Below are positions 28,500 to 37,148 of a stretch of DNA of 64,000 bases, piece after piece (within the stretch, counting starts at the first letter, position 1; every line of letters begins with the position of its first letter). Where the stretch lies: NCBI RefSeq assembly GCF_000718165.1, contig NZ_JOEY01000001.1, positions 310,001 through 374,000 of the forward strand, read 5' to 3'. The translations under genes were made by a program, and so were the position numbers. The notes under the pieces were generated by a model that saw only the letters and a program-made list of their open reading frames with translations, was not told where the DNA came from and did not search any database. The DNA comes from Streptomyces fulvoviolaceus. GTDB lineage: Bacteria > Actinomycetota > Actinomycetes > Streptomycetales > Streptomycetaceae.

Positions 28500-28898
28500 A
28501 TGAGTACGGCGAGCACGCGACTGCCCGAGGGCCGCTACGGCCGCTCCTCGGACGAGCGCGCCGACCACAAACTCAAGATCATCGGGACCGTTCTCGGAGC
28601 CCTGCTCATCGCCCTCTTCGGCTACTACGCCTGGCACTACGTCGCCCAGAACAAGATCAGCGGCGAGGTGATCGCGTTCGAGCCCGGCAAGAACTCGGTC
28701 CAGGTGCATCTGGAGGTCCGCAAGGACGCCGGTGCCAGTGGCTACTGCACCGTGCGTTCCCAGGCGGCGAACGGCGCCGAGGTGGGCCGGGCCGACTTCC
28801 ACTTCGACGGGGACGCCACGCGCATCGACAAGGTCGTCACGCTCCGCACGACCTCACCGGGCACGACGGCGGAACTCCTCGGCTGTCACGCAGACTGA
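28500..28898 (+). CDS. DUF4307 membrane protein
   Basis: 132 residues. A soluble N terminus (LPEGRYGRSSDERADHKLK) precedes one membrane helix (IIGTVLGALLIALFGYYAWHYV). The outer domain of about 80 residues is beta-rich with CTVRSQ and a C-terminal Cys (LLGCHAD), perhaps a disulfide pair. The pattern matches DUF4307, a conserved actinobacterial family of unknown role encoded between mca and greA. ATG 28500 follows GGAGGA. A -10-like TATAGT lies at 28450-28455, but no matching -35 is evident. Confidence 0.88.
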   Translation: MSTASTRLPEGRYGRSSDERADHKLKIIGTVLGALLIALFGYYAWHYVAQNKISGEVIAFEPGKNSVQVHLEVRKDAGASGYCTVRSQAANGAEVGRADFHFDGDATRIDKVVTLRTTSPGTTAELLGCHAD

Positions 28899-29066
28899 CC
28901 TCACCTTCAATACATACGGGCTGACCTGCGTTGACGTGTTTCTGATGGCTTATGTCCTCCCCCTTGAGCCGCTGAATTGTTAGGCTCGTGGTTTCGCCCA
29001 TCCGTGAAGGAACATTCTTCTGGGTAGGGCGATGCTTTGTATTCCCAGTACCTACGAGGAGCACCT

Positions 29067-29567
29067 GTGACCCAGACCAGCGAGAACGTCACCTGGCTGA
29101 CCCAGGAGGCGTACAGCCAGCTCAAGGCCGAGTTGGAGCACCTGTCTGGTCCTGCGCGCACGGAGATCGCCGCCAAGATCGCGGCTGCGCGCGAGGAGGG
29201 GGACCTGCGCGAGAACGGCGGGTACCACGCGGCCAAGGAGGAGCAGGGCAAGCAGGAGCTCCGCGTGCGCCAGCTGACCCAGCTCCTGGAGAACGCGAAG
29301 GTCGGCGAGGCCCCGGCGTCGGCGGACGGCACGGTCGCACCCGGCATGGTCGTGACGATCGCCTTCGACGGCGACGAGGACGACACGACGACCTTCCTGC
29401 TCGCCTCGCGCGAGTACGCGAGCACCGACATCGAGACGTACTCCCCGCAGTCCCCGCTGGGTTCCGGCGTGATCGGCCACAAGGTCGGCGAGGACGCGCA
29501 GTACGAGCTGCCGAACGGCAGGAAGGCCTCTGTGACGATCCTCAAGGCCGTGCCCTACAGCGCCTGA
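29067..29567 (+). CDS. greA: Transcription elongation factor GreA
   Basis: 166 residues. The N-terminal coiled coil (VTWLTQEAYSQLKAELEHL; AKIAAAREEGDLRENGGYHAAKEEQ) reaches into the RNA polymerase secondary channel and the conserved acidic D-x-x-E (GDLREN) helps transcript cleavage in backtracked complexes. The C-terminal FKBP-like domain ends GSGVIGHKVGEDAQYELPNGRKASVTI. The start is GTG 29067 behind GAGGAG. It is followed by a strong terminator facing the convergent ABC permease gene. Confidence 0.96.
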   Translation: MTQTSENVTWLTQEAYSQLKAELEHLSGPARTEIAAKIAAAREEGDLRENGGYHAAKEEQGKQELRVRQLTQLLENAKVGEAPASADGTVAPGMVVTIAFDGDEDDTTTFLLASREYASTDIETYSPQSPLGSGVIGHKVGEDAQYELPNGRKASVTILKAVPYSA

Positions 29568-29595
29568 TCCCGACCGCCCTTTTGCCCTTGGCGGA

Positions 29596-29624
29596 CCCCC
29601 GGCGTCTCCCGACGCCGGGGGTTT
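29596..29624. terminator. Terminator between greA and the ABC permease gene
   Basis: CCCCCGGCGTC, loop TCCC, GACGCCGGGGG makes an 11-bp perfect stem followed by TTT on the plus strand. The stem can serve both convergent genes, but the U tract is only clear for greA. Confidence 0.9.
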
Positions 29625-29640
29625 CGTCATGCCGCCTTCG

Positions 29641-30498
29641 TCATGCGGTGGCGGAGCGGTACTTCCGGACCGACAGGGTCCTGAATATGACGATGATCAG
29701 GACCGAGTAGATCAGCGAGGCCCACACCGAGTGCTGCATGGGCCAGGCCTCGGAGGCCGACACCCCGGGATTGCCGAAGAGCTCCCGGCTGGCCTGGACC
29801 GTGGCGCTGAACGGGTTCCAGTCGGCGACGTGGCGCAGCCACGGCGTCATGTGGCTGGTGTCCACGAACGCGTTCGAGATGAACGTGACCGGGAACAGCC
29901 AGATCAGCCCGCTGGACGTGGCCGCCTCGGGGGTGCGGACGGACATGCCGATCAGGGCGCCGATCCAGGTGAACGCGTAGCCGAGCAGAAGCAGCAGGCC
30001 GAAGGCGGCGAGGACCTTCCCGACGTTGGTGTCGCCGTTCGACCCGACGCGCCAGCCGACCAGCACGGCGACCACGGCCAGGACGACCAGGGTCAGAGCC
30101 GTCTGTATCAGGTCGGCGAACGTACGCCCGGTCAGCACCGCGCCGCGCGCCATGGGCAGGGAGCGGAAGCGGTCGATGAGGCCCTTGTGCATGTCGTCGG
30201 CTATGCCCGCGCCGGAGCTGGCGGTGGCGAAGGTGACGGTCTGCGCGAAGATGCCCGCCATCAGGAAGTTCTTGTAGTCGGTGGCGCTGGTGCTGCCGCC
30301 GATCTGCATGGATCCGCCGAAGACGTAGGTGAAGAGCACCACGAACATGATCGGCTGGATGAGCCCGTAGATGATCATCTCGGGGATCCGGGACATGCGG
30401 ATCAGGTTGCGCTTCGCGACGACCATCGAGTCCCGGATCGACTGGCCGACCGGGTTCGCGGCCGGCGCCACGCGCACGGCATCGGTCAGAGCACTCAC
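29641..30498 (-). CDS. ABC-2 type permease (DrrB-like)
   Basis: 285 residues with six hydrophobic segments (for example MIIYGLIQPIMFVVLFTYVFGG and VLAAFGLLLLLGYAFTWIGALIG). The central MHKGLIDRFRSLPMARGAVLTGR is the coupling-helix motif typical of DrrB and related drug exporters. It should form the membrane part of an exporter for a hydrophobic compound, together with the ATPase encoded just upstream. GTG 30498 overlaps the ATPase stop by 4 bases. Sequence is typical, so the call is firm; the substrate is unknown. Confidence 0.92.
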   Translation of the reverse strand: MSALTDAVRVAPAANPVGQSIRDSMVVAKRNLIRMSRIPEMIIYGLIQPIMFVVLFTYVFGGSMQIGGSTSATDYKNFLMAGIFAQTVTFATASSGAGIADDMHKGLIDRFRSLPMARGAVLTGRTFADLIQTALTLVVLAVVAVLVGWRVGSNGDTNVGKVLAAFGLLLLLGYAFTWIGALIGMSVRTPEAATSSGLIWLFPVTFISNAFVDTSHMTPWLRHVADWNPFSATVQASRELFGNPGVSASEAWPMQHSVWASLIYSVLIIVIFRTLSVRKYRSATA

Positions 30499-31472
30499 TT
30501 GACGGCCTCCTTGTCGTTCTGCTCGTCCTTGACCTCGGCCACGTGTCCCGTCAGGGACAGGAAGACGTCGTCGAGGGTCGGGCGACGCAGACCGATGTCG
30601 TCGATCTCGATGCCCCGGGTGTCGAGCTCGCGGATGACCTCGGCGAGGAGCTTGGCGCCGCCGGTCACGGGCACGGTGAGCTTGCGCATGTGGTCCTCGA
30701 CCGTGGTCTCGCCCTTGCCGAAGCCGGCCAGGACCTCCGCGGCGGTCGTCATGTGCTCCCGCTCGTGCACGACGACCTCGACGCGCTCACCGCCGGTGCG
30801 GGCCTTGAGCTGGTCGGAGGTGCCCGTGGCGATGACATGACCGTGATCGACCACGGCGATGTCGTGGGCGAGGTGGTCGGCCTCCTCCAGGTACTGCGTG
30901 GTCAGCAACAGGGTCGTACCGCCGGAGACCAGCTGTTTGATGACCTCCCACAGGAGCTGACGGTTGCGCGGGTCGAGGCCGGTCGTCGGCTCGTCCATGA
31001 ACATCACGGGCGGTGAGACCACCAAGGCCGCCGCGAGGTCGAGGCGGCGGCGCATACCGCCGGAGTAGGTCTTGGTGGGGCGGTCGGCGGCGTCGGCGAG
31101 GTCGAACTGCTCCAGCAGTTCCGCCGCGCGGGCCTTCGCGGCCTTCGCCCTCATCTGGTACAGCTGACCGACCATCTGCAGGTTCTCGCGACCGGTGAGG
31201 TATTCGTCGACCGCCGCGAACTGGCCGGACAGGCCGATGGAACGGCGCACGGCGTCGGGCTCCTTGAGCACGTCGAGGCCCGCGACGACCGCCCGGCCGC
31301 GGTCCGGCCGCAGCAGGGTGGTCAGACAGCGGACCGCCGTCGTCTTGCCCGCGCCGTTCGGCCCGAGGAGGCCCAGGACGGTGCCCTCCGGGACATCGAG
31401 GTCGACGCCGTCCAGAGCCCTTACGTCGCCGAAGGTCTTGACCAGGCCTTCGGCATAGATGGCGCCTGGCAT
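30495..31472 (-). CDS. ABC transporter ATPase, daunorubicin-resistance (DrrA) type
   Basis: 325 residues. Walker A is GPNGAGKT, signature YSGGMRRR, Walker B VMFMDEPTTGLDPRNR, and the switch region LLLTTQYLEEAD. The C-terminal 100 residues (KLTVPVTGGAKLLAEVIREL, LTLDDVFLSLTG-like) are the DrrA extension. It energises the DrrB-like permease. I chose ATG 31472 because GTGGAG is 5 bases upstream; GTG 31484 is an in-frame alternative. The palindrome at 31575-31590 is the likely control site. No self-protection partner gene cluster is present, so this may be a housekeeping drug pump. Confidence 0.93.
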   Translation of the reverse strand: MPGAIYAEGLVKTFGDVRALDGVDLDVPEGTVLGLLGPNGAGKTTAVRCLTTLLRPDRGRAVVAGLDVLKEPDAVRRSIGLSGQFAAVDEYLTGRENLQMVGQLYQMRAKAAKARAAELLEQFDLADAADRPTKTYSGGMRRRLDLAAALVVSPPVMFMDEPTTGLDPRNRQLLWEVIKQLVSGGTTLLLTTQYLEEADHLAHDIAVVDHGHVIATGTSDQLKARTGGERVEVVVHEREHMTTAAEVLAGFGKGETTVEDHMRKLTVPVTGGAKLLAEVIRELDTRGIEIDDIGLRRPTLDDVFLSLTGHVAEVKDEQNDKEAVK

Positions 31473-31574
31473 ATCAGTCTCCACGTCTTCGGGGATTCTT
31501 CGGAAAGCCTATTTTTGTACGTTTCGTTCCGCCTGATGGGTGGCGGGGTTTCGGTTGGCACGAGACACACCATA

Positions 31575-31590
31575 ACGCGATGTATCGCGT
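31575..31590. promoter_or_regulatory. Palindrome upstream of the DrrAB-type operon
   Basis: ACGCGAT-GT-ATCGCGT is a perfect 7-base inverted repeat, 100 bases upstream of the ATPase start and just beyond the ilvA stop. Such AT-centred palindromes are typical TetR or PadR family operators. No regulator gene is adjacent, so a distant one must act if it is functional. Confidence 0.6.
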
Positions 31591-31659
31591 CTCTCAATGC
31601 ACTTACCCGATCGAGTGACAAAGAGGCCCCTGAGCTGGGGTTCTGCCGGCGCCGGCGCC

Positions 31660-32889
31660 TCAGGCGATGACCGTGTAACCCGACTCGCGCAGGGCCCGGC
31701 CGACCTCGGCGCAGTGCTCCGGCCCCTTTGTCTCCAGGTGCAGCTCGACCTCCGCCTCCGTGAGCCCGAGCCGTGGGTCGGTCCGTACGTGGCTCACATC
31801 GAGGACGTTAGCGTCCACCACTGACAACACCCCCAGAAGCGTCGCGAGGGCGCCCGGCCGGTCCGTCAGCCTGAGGCGTACGGCGAGGTAGCGGCCCTGC
31901 GCCGCCATGCCGTGCCGCAGGACACGCTCCATCAGCACCGGATCGACGTTGCCCCCGGACAGCACCGCCACGACCGGCCCTTCGAAGGCGCCCGGGTCGC
32001 TCAGCAGTGCCGCGACCGGGCTCGCCCCGGCCGGTTCGACGACCAGTTTGGCCCGCTCCAGGCACAGCAGCAGCGCGGCGGACAGCTCGTCCTCCGACAC
32101 CGTACGCACCTCGTCGACCAGCTCGCCAACGATTTCGAACGGCACGTCTCCGGGCCGCCCGACCTTCATGCCGTCGGCCATCGTCGTCGGGTTCTCGATC
32201 GACACCGGGTGGCCGGCCGCCAGCGAGGGCGGGTACGCGGCCGCGCCCGCCGCCTGCACACCCACGATCCGCACGTCCGGCCTGAGCGCCTTCACCGCGA
32301 TCGCGACCCCGGCCGCGAGACCGCCGCCGCCGATCCCGAGGACGATCGTGCGCACCTCGGGGCACTGCTCCAGGATCTCCAGGCCGACCGTGCCCTGACC
32401 GGCGATGATGTCGGGGTGGTCGAAGGGGTGGATGAAGACCGCCCCCGTCCGGTCCGCGTACTCCTGCGCGGCGGCCAGCGTCTCGTCGACCACCTGGCCG
32501 TGCAGGCGCACCTCGGCGCCGTACTCCTTGGTGGCGCTGATCTTCGGCAGCGGGGCGCCCTTCGGCATGAACACCGTGGAGCGCACGCCGAGCAGCGAGG
32601 AGGCCAGGGCGACGCCCTGCGCGTGGTTGCCGGCGCTCGCGGCCACGACGCCCGCGGCCCGCTCCTCGGGCAGCAGTCCGGCGATACGGACGTACGCGCC
32701 GCGCAGCTTGAACGATCCCGTCCGCTGCAGGTTCTCGCACTTGAAGTGCACCGGCGCGCCCACCAGCTGGGTCAGGTACCGGCTGCCCTCCATCGCGGTC
32801 GTCCGCGCCACGCCCGTCAGCATCTTCTGCGCGCCGCGCACGTCGTCGAGCGTCACCGGCGGCACGGGGTGGGCCTTGCGGTAGTTCAT
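31660..32889 (-). CDS. ilvA: Threonine ammonia-lyase (threonine dehydratase)
   Basis: 409 residues. PLP-dependent deamination of threonine to 2-oxobutanoate, first step toward isoleucine; also active on serine in many cases. The PLP Lys is Lys61 in GSFKLRGAY, with SAGNHAQG and the phosphate loop GIGGGGLAAG. One C-terminal ACT domain is seen (about 335-409; LRLTDRPGALATLLGVL), fewer than the two in E. coli IlvA. That architecture fits the actinobacterial form with simple effector control. It starts at ATG 32889 and is divergent from the MarR gene. Confidence 0.95.
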   Translation of the reverse strand: MNYRKAHPVPPVTLDDVRGAQKMLTGVARTTAMEGSRYLTQLVGAPVHFKCENLQRTGSFKLRGAYVRIAGLLPEERAAGVVAASAGNHAQGVALASSLLGVRSTVFMPKGAPLPKISATKEYGAEVRLHGQVVDETLAAAQEYADRTGAVFIHPFDHPDIIAGQGTVGLEILEQCPEVRTIVLGIGGGGLAAGVAIAVKALRPDVRIVGVQAAGAAAYPPSLAAGHPVSIENPTTMADGMKVGRPGDVPFEIVGELVDEVRTVSEDELSAALLLCLERAKLVVEPAGASPVAALLSDPGAFEGPVVAVLSGGNVDPVLMERVLRHGMAAQGRYLAVRLRLTDRPGALATLLGVLSVVDANVLDVSHVRTDPRLGLTEAEVELHLETKGPEHCAEVGRALRESGYTVIA

Positions 32890-33035
32890 GACTCAAGTCT
32901 CGCAGTTCACACGCACGGGCTCCTGCTGTGACCAACGTCCGAGACTGGTTTGCGCAGCGCCGGTACGACCCGCCCCCCGGCCGCGTACCCTGTCCCCCAA
33001 TCCAGCTACCCCCTTCATGAAGTGAGCCTCCGGCC

Positions 33036-33560
33036 ATGCCCACAACACCAGAAATGTCGATGGACATGACGACCTTCGGTGACACCGGTCTTCTCGACAC
33101 GCTGCAGCACGAAGTGGCGGTCTTCGCCCGCCGTGCCGAACAGACCCGGCTCGGCGGGGTGGGGCAGGTGCGCAACTCCATGGACCGCGCCGCGTACCTG
33201 CTGCTCAACCGGCTCGACAAGGAAGGCCCGATGGGCGTCAAGGCGCTCGCCGCGAGCATGGGCATCGACTCCTCGACGGTCACCCGGCAGGTGGCTCCGC
33301 TCGTCGACACCGGGCTCGTCAAGCGCACCTCGCACCCCGAGGACGGGCGGGCCGTGGTGCTCCAGCTGTCCCCGCGCGGGCTGTCCCGCCTGGAGGAAGT
33401 GCGGTCCTCCAGGCGTCAGTTGATGGCCGAGCTGACACACGACTGGGCGCCGGAGGAGCGCGAGGCGTTCTGCACGCTCCTCACGCGCTTCAACAGCGCG
33501 CTCTCCTCCCGGATGGCGGCCCAGGGCCTACCGGGCGCGGAGCCGTCGTCGGCTTCCTGA
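33036..33560 (+). CDS. MarR family transcriptional regulator
   Basis: 174 residues. The winged helix is VKALAASMGIDSSTVTRQVAPLVDTGLVKRTSHPEDGRAVVLQL, with the wing DGRAV. A helical N terminus (GLLDTLQHEVAVFARRAEQ) and C terminus form the dimer interface. It faces ilvA across 146 bases, so it may control itself and perhaps ilvA, though the latter is a guess. The start is uncertain: ATG 33036, 33054 or 33066 are all in frame. Confidence 0.9.
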   Translation: MPTTPEMSMDMTTFGDTGLLDTLQHEVAVFARRAEQTRLGGVGQVRNSMDRAAYLLLNRLDKEGPMGVKALAASMGIDSSTVTRQVAPLVDTGLVKRTSHPEDGRAVVLQLSPRGLSRLEEVRSSRRQLMAELTHDWAPEEREAFCTLLTRFNSALSSRMAAQGLPGAEPSSAS

Positions 33561-33728
33561 GCAATCCGTACGCGCGCGTGGCCGGTTGGCCCCGCCGGTA
33601 CCCGGCGCTGCGCGGCTCTTGACCGAAAGGCCGCACCGGGCCTCATATGAGACCGGGGCACCGGGTCCTCGTAGCACCCGATCGCGTATGCGGTACGGGG
33701 CGGGCCCGTTCCTCAGGCGGGAGGCGCG

Positions 33729-34232
33729 GTGCGGCAACGGCAGGCGGCCCAGGACGCCCGTCGGGCCCGGGAGTTCGAGGCGTTCGTCGCGGGCGCGGCC
33801 GGGCGGCTGCTGCATGCCGCCACGCTGCTGACGGCGGAGGCGCCGGACGACAACCCGCGCGCGCGGCGCCTGCTGACGCTGGCCCTCGCCCACACGTACG
33901 CGTGCTGGGACCGGCTGCGCGGCGAGGACCCGTACGACCGTGCCCGCCAGCATCTGGCCACCCGCTTCGCGAACGGGGCGTGGCGCCAGTACGGCGGTCT
34001 CGTCCCCGGACGTCCGCACCCCGGCAGCCCGCTGGGCGGGCTCGCCCCGCAGGAGCGGCTGATCCTCGTGCTCAGGCTCTACGAAGGGGTCGCCGAGGAA
34101 CAGGCGGCCGCCCTGCTCGGCCTGCCCGTGGAACGGGTCCACACGATCTGCGACCGGGCGACGGCGAACCTGCTGCATCCGCCGCGGGGGCCGGCACCGG
34201 CGGTGGTGGGGGCGAAAGTGGCGGCGCCATGA
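33729..34232 (+). CDS. Sigma-70-like (SigE family) protein, possibly non-canonical
   Basis: 167 residues. The N terminus (FEAFVAGAAGRLLHAATLLTAEA) resembles region 2 of SigE-type ECF factors but lacks a clear core-binding motif. The C terminus is region-4 like: [45 protein letters not shown], a helix-turn-helix. It could be an active ECF factor or a regulator that mimics one. GTG 33729 begins it. Its TGA overlaps an ATG that leads to a 25-codon frame, then the next gene. The 168 bases upstream hold no gene. Confidence 0.7.
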   Translation: MRQRQAAQDARRAREFEAFVAGAAGRLLHAATLLTAEAPDDNPRARRLLTLALAHTYACWDRLRGEDPYDRARQHLATRFANGAWRQYGGLVPGRPHPGSPLGGLAPQERLILVLRLYEGVAEEQAAALLGLPVERVHTICDRATANLLHPPRGPAPAVVGAKVAAP

Positions 34233-34306
34233 ATGCCATGAATGCGGTGCGTGCCATGAGCGCCGTGCGTGCCATGAGGCGGCCGGACCGCGGGAGGCGC
34301 GCGTGA
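34229..34306 (+). CDS. 25-codon bridging ORF between sigma-like and membrane protein genes
   Basis: ATG 34229 overlaps the preceding TGA, and its own TGA at 34304-34306 overlaps GTG 34303 of the next gene, so it links both by 4-base overlaps. The product would be Met/Ala/Arg rich with a repeated NAVRAM-SAVRAM unit, encoded by repeated GTGCGTGCCATGA. A separate function is doubtful; it may be a translational relay that keeps ribosomes on the message. Confidence 0.35.
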   Translation: MNAMNAVRAMSAVRAMRRPDRGRRA

Positions 34307-34551
34307 ACCGGACCGAACGGGAGGCCGCCGTACGGCGGATCATGGAGCAGGTGTCGCCGTCCGTGCCGCCGGAGCTGTACGGGGACGTCGTGCGGCGCGG
34401 CGGCCGCATGCTGCGGCGCAGGAGGGCCGCCCGCCGGCTGATGTGGCTGCTGCTGTTCGCCACGAGCGTGGCGTTCGTCGTCTGGGCGCTGACGGCCCAC
34501 CCGTGGGTGGAGCCGCCCTCGGAGACGACTCCACCACTGACGGGCTGGTGA
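34303..34551 (+). CDS. Small membrane protein with sigma-like partner
   Basis: 82 residues. A charged helical N terminus (TEREAAVRRIMEQVSPSVPPELYGDVVRRGGRMLRRRRAARR) is followed by one membrane helix (LMWLLLFATSVAFVVWAL) and a short Pro-rich outer tail. Co-transcription with a sigma-like gene and an N-terminal cytosolic part make an anti-sigma-like role possible; nothing conserved proves it. It starts at GTG 34303 and ends 6 bases before the convergent metB stop. Confidence 0.6.
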   Translation: MNRTEREAAVRRIMEQVSPSVPPELYGDVVRRGGRMLRRRRAARRLMWLLLFATSVAFVVWALTAHPWVEPPSETTPPLTGW

Positions 34552-34557
34552 GGGCCC

Positions 34558-35715
34558 CTACTTGGCGAGCGCCTGCTGCAGGTCCTCCAGCAGGTCGTCG
34601 ACGTTCTCGATGCCCACGGAGAGGCGTACGAGATCGGCGGGCACCTCCAGGGCCGAGCCGGCCACGGACGCGTGCGTCATGCGGCCGGGGTGCTCGATCA
34701 GCGACTCGACACCGCCGAGGGACTCGCCGAGCGTGAACACCTTGGCGCGGTTGCAGACCTCGACGGCCGCCTCCTCGCCGCCCTCCACCTGGAAGGAGAC
34801 CATGCCGCCGAACGTCCTCATCTGCTTGGCGGCGACCTCGTGACCGGGGTGCTCGGGCAGGCCCGGGTAGAGCACGTTCGTCACGCGCGCGTGCCGGGTG
34901 AGCATGTCGGCGACCTTGGTGGCGTTCTCGCTGTGCCGGTCCATGCGCACCGACAGCGTCTTGGCGCCGCGCAGCACCAGCCAGGAGTCGAAGGGCCCGG
35001 CGACCGCGCCCATCGCGTTCTGGTGGTACGCCAGCTCCTCGCCCAGCTCCGGGTCACCCGTGACCAGCGCGCCGCCGACGACGTCGGAGTGGCCGCCCAT
35101 GTACTTGGTCAGGGAGTGCACCACGACGTCCGCGCCGAGCGACAGCGGCTGCTGCAGGTACGGCGTGGCGAAGGTGTTGTCGACGACGAGCTTCGCGCCC
35201 GCGTCCCGGGAGATCTGGGCGACGGCGGCGATGTCGGTGATGCCGAGCAGAGGGTTGGAGGGGGTCTCCACCCAGACGGCCTTGGTCTTCGGGGTGATCG
35301 CGGCCCGGACTGCGGTGGGGTCGCTGGTGTCGGCGACCGACCACTCGACGCCCCAGCGGGCGACGACCTTCGCGAACAGACGGAACGTGCCGCCGTACGC
35401 GTCGTTGGGGATGACCACGTGGTCGCCGGGGCTGAGCAGCGTACGCAACAGGCAGTCCTCGGCCGCCAGTCCGGACGCGAACGCGAGACCCCGGCGGCCG
35501 CCCTCGAGGGCGGCGAGGTTCTCCTCCAGGGCGGTCCTGGTCGGGTTGGCGCTACGGCTGTACTCGTAGCCGCCGCGCAGGCCGCCGACGCCGTCCTGCT
35601 TGTAGGTCGAGACCTGGTAGATCGGCGGGACGACCGCGCCGGTCAGGGGATCGGCGGTGTTGCCCGCGTGGATCGCGAGGGTCTCGAAGTGCTGACTGAT
35701 GTGCCTGTCGCTCAT
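34558..35715 (-). CDS. metB: Cystathionine gamma-synthase
   Basis: 385 residues. PLP enzyme joining an O-acyl-homoserine and cysteine into cystathionine in transsulfuration towards methionine; the family also contains cystathionine gamma-lyases, so the direction is not certain. The PLP Lys is Lys204 in VVHSLTKYMGGHSD. YEYSRSANPTR, GLAAEDC and LGGVESLIEHPGRMTHAS are family motifs. ATG 35715 is the start that matches homologs; the frame extends 37 codons further upstream without support. It is divergent from the membrane protein gene at 35856. Confidence 0.93.
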   Translation of the reverse strand: MSDRHISQHFETLAIHAGNTADPLTGAVVPPIYQVSTYKQDGVGGLRGGYEYSRSANPTRTALEENLAALEGGRRGLAFASGLAAEDCLLRTLLSPGDHVVIPNDAYGGTFRLFAKVVARWGVEWSVADTSDPTAVRAAITPKTKAVWVETPSNPLLGITDIAAVAQISRDAGAKLVVDNTFATPYLQQPLSLGADVVVHSLTKYMGGHSDVVGGALVTGDPELGEELAYHQNAMGAVAGPFDSWLVLRGAKTLSVRMDRHSENATKVADMLTRHARVTNVLYPGLPEHPGHEVAAKQMRTFGGMVSFQVEGGEEAAVEVCNRAKVFTLGESLGGVESLIEHPGRMTHASVAGSALEVPADLVRLSVGIENVDDLLEDLQQALAK

Positions 35716-35855
35716 GGGCACCGAGCGTAGTCCGCTCGCGGGGCGGATGCCGTACCGCGAGGTTTTCCGCAGGCCGCGGAGGGGCTGCGGAAGTTTTCCA
35801 CAGGCCGGCGCGGCCGGGTTGGCCAATTGTCCGAGGCGTCTGGAACCCTTGAGGC

Positions 35856-36974
35856 ATGGAAATTCTCTGGGTCCTGATGGCGCTGGTCATGCTGGGCTTC
35901 GTGCTGGTCCCGTTCCTGCGGCGCAGGCGCGGGATGATCGAACAGGTCGCGCCGGGCCACCCGGACGGCGCGGACCCCGCGAACTACGGGTTCGCGCGGC
36001 AGGAGGAGCTGGACATCCGCATGCCCGGCCCCGACCAGGACCTGCTGGACGTCCTGGACCTGGTGCAGCGCACCCAGGACTACAAGGCGGCCGCGCAGCT
36101 GCTGGCCGGCACCGGTGCGGAGGGCGAGCTGCGCTGGCAGCGTGTGCAGGCCTTCGCCGGTGCCGCCTCGCTGGAGCTGCGGCAGCGGCCCGGCGGGGTC
36201 AGCGAGACGCCGGGCGGGCAGTGGCTCAGGGTGTGGCGGGCCGAGGCGCCCAAGGACGCGGGCGGTGCGGCCGTACACGCGGAGTTCCTGGTGCAGCAGG
36301 CGTGGCGGACGTCGACGCCCGGCACGGACGAGTTCCGGATCATCATGGAGGAGGCGAGGTCGGCGTGCGGCGACGCGGCGCTGCTGGCCCCCGGTGACCC
36401 GATCCCGTACCTCGTCGAGCTCTCAGTGGCGCGCGGACTGGCCTACACCCAGCCGGAGTTCGAGCAGCTGTGGCTGAAGATCCTGGACCGCGCCCCGGCC
36501 CACATGGGGGCGCATCTGGCCGCCCTCCACTACTGGTGCGAGAAGTGGCACGGCTCGCGTGCGCAGGCGTACCAGTTCGCGGAGGCCGCGGCCGCCCGGG
36601 CCCCGCACGGCTCCCTGCTCGCCGCCATGCCGCTCTTCGCGGTCTTCGAGCACCTGCCCGAGGTGAACCTGGTCAGCGGCTTCTACCAGAGCGAGGTCGT
36701 GACGAAGGCGATCCACGGCGCGCTCCACGCCGTCCACTCGGCCCGCGCCGACGACCCGATGCTGGCCCACGTCCGCCACCTGCTGGTCTTCTTCCTGGTG
36801 CGTGCCGAGCGCTGGGCCGAGGCGATGGGCCAGCTCATACACATCGACGGCCATGTGGGCGCCCTGCCCTGGACGCTGTCCGCCGACCCGGCCGCCGAGT
36901 TCGCGGTCTACCGGGCCCTGGCGGTGGCGGGGTACGAGGCGAACGGCGGCAGCCCGGCCACGCTCCTTCACTGA
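35856..36974 (+). CDS. Single-pass membrane protein, paralog of the protein at 38771
   Basis: 372 residues. An N-terminal helix (EILWVLMALVMLGFVLVPFL) precedes a soluble helical domain. A motif shared with the gene at 38771 includes DRAPAHMGAHLAALHYWCEKWHGS here and [24 protein letters not shown] there, plus HVRHLLVFFLV and LPWTLSADPAAEF, so the two are clear paralogs. No catalytic motif is seen, and the repeats look TPR-like. ATG 35856. It sits just upstream of an M48 protease gene and is likely its partner or substrate adaptor; this is inference. Confidence 0.8.
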   Translation: MEILWVLMALVMLGFVLVPFLRRRRGMIEQVAPGHPDGADPANYGFARQEELDIRMPGPDQDLLDVLDLVQRTQDYKAAAQLLAGTGAEGELRWQRVQAFAGAASLELRQRPGGVSETPGGQWLRVWRAEAPKDAGGAAVHAEFLVQQAWRTSTPGTDEFRIIMEEARSACGDAALLAPGDPIPYLVELSVARGLAYTQPEFEQLWLKILDRAPAHMGAHLAALHYWCEKWHGSRAQAYQFAEAAAARAPHGSLLAAMPLFAVFEHLPEVNLVSGFYQSEVVTKAIHGALHAVHSARADDPMLAHVRHLLVFFLVRAERWAEAMGQLIHIDGHVGALPWTLSADPAAEFAVYRALAVAGYEANGGSPATLLH

Positions 36975-37148
36975 GGTCACAGGCCCCCACCAGGGCAGGC
37001 CTTGCTTCACGACGGACCGGTCGGCCATGCTCCGCCCTCACACCCGTGTTGGTCATGAGCACGTCTCGTACACCCGCCATGACCACCGGGGCCGTTCCGT
37101 GATCCTGTGATCCGTCCTGTGATCTGTCCTGTGGGGGGACTCTGCCCA

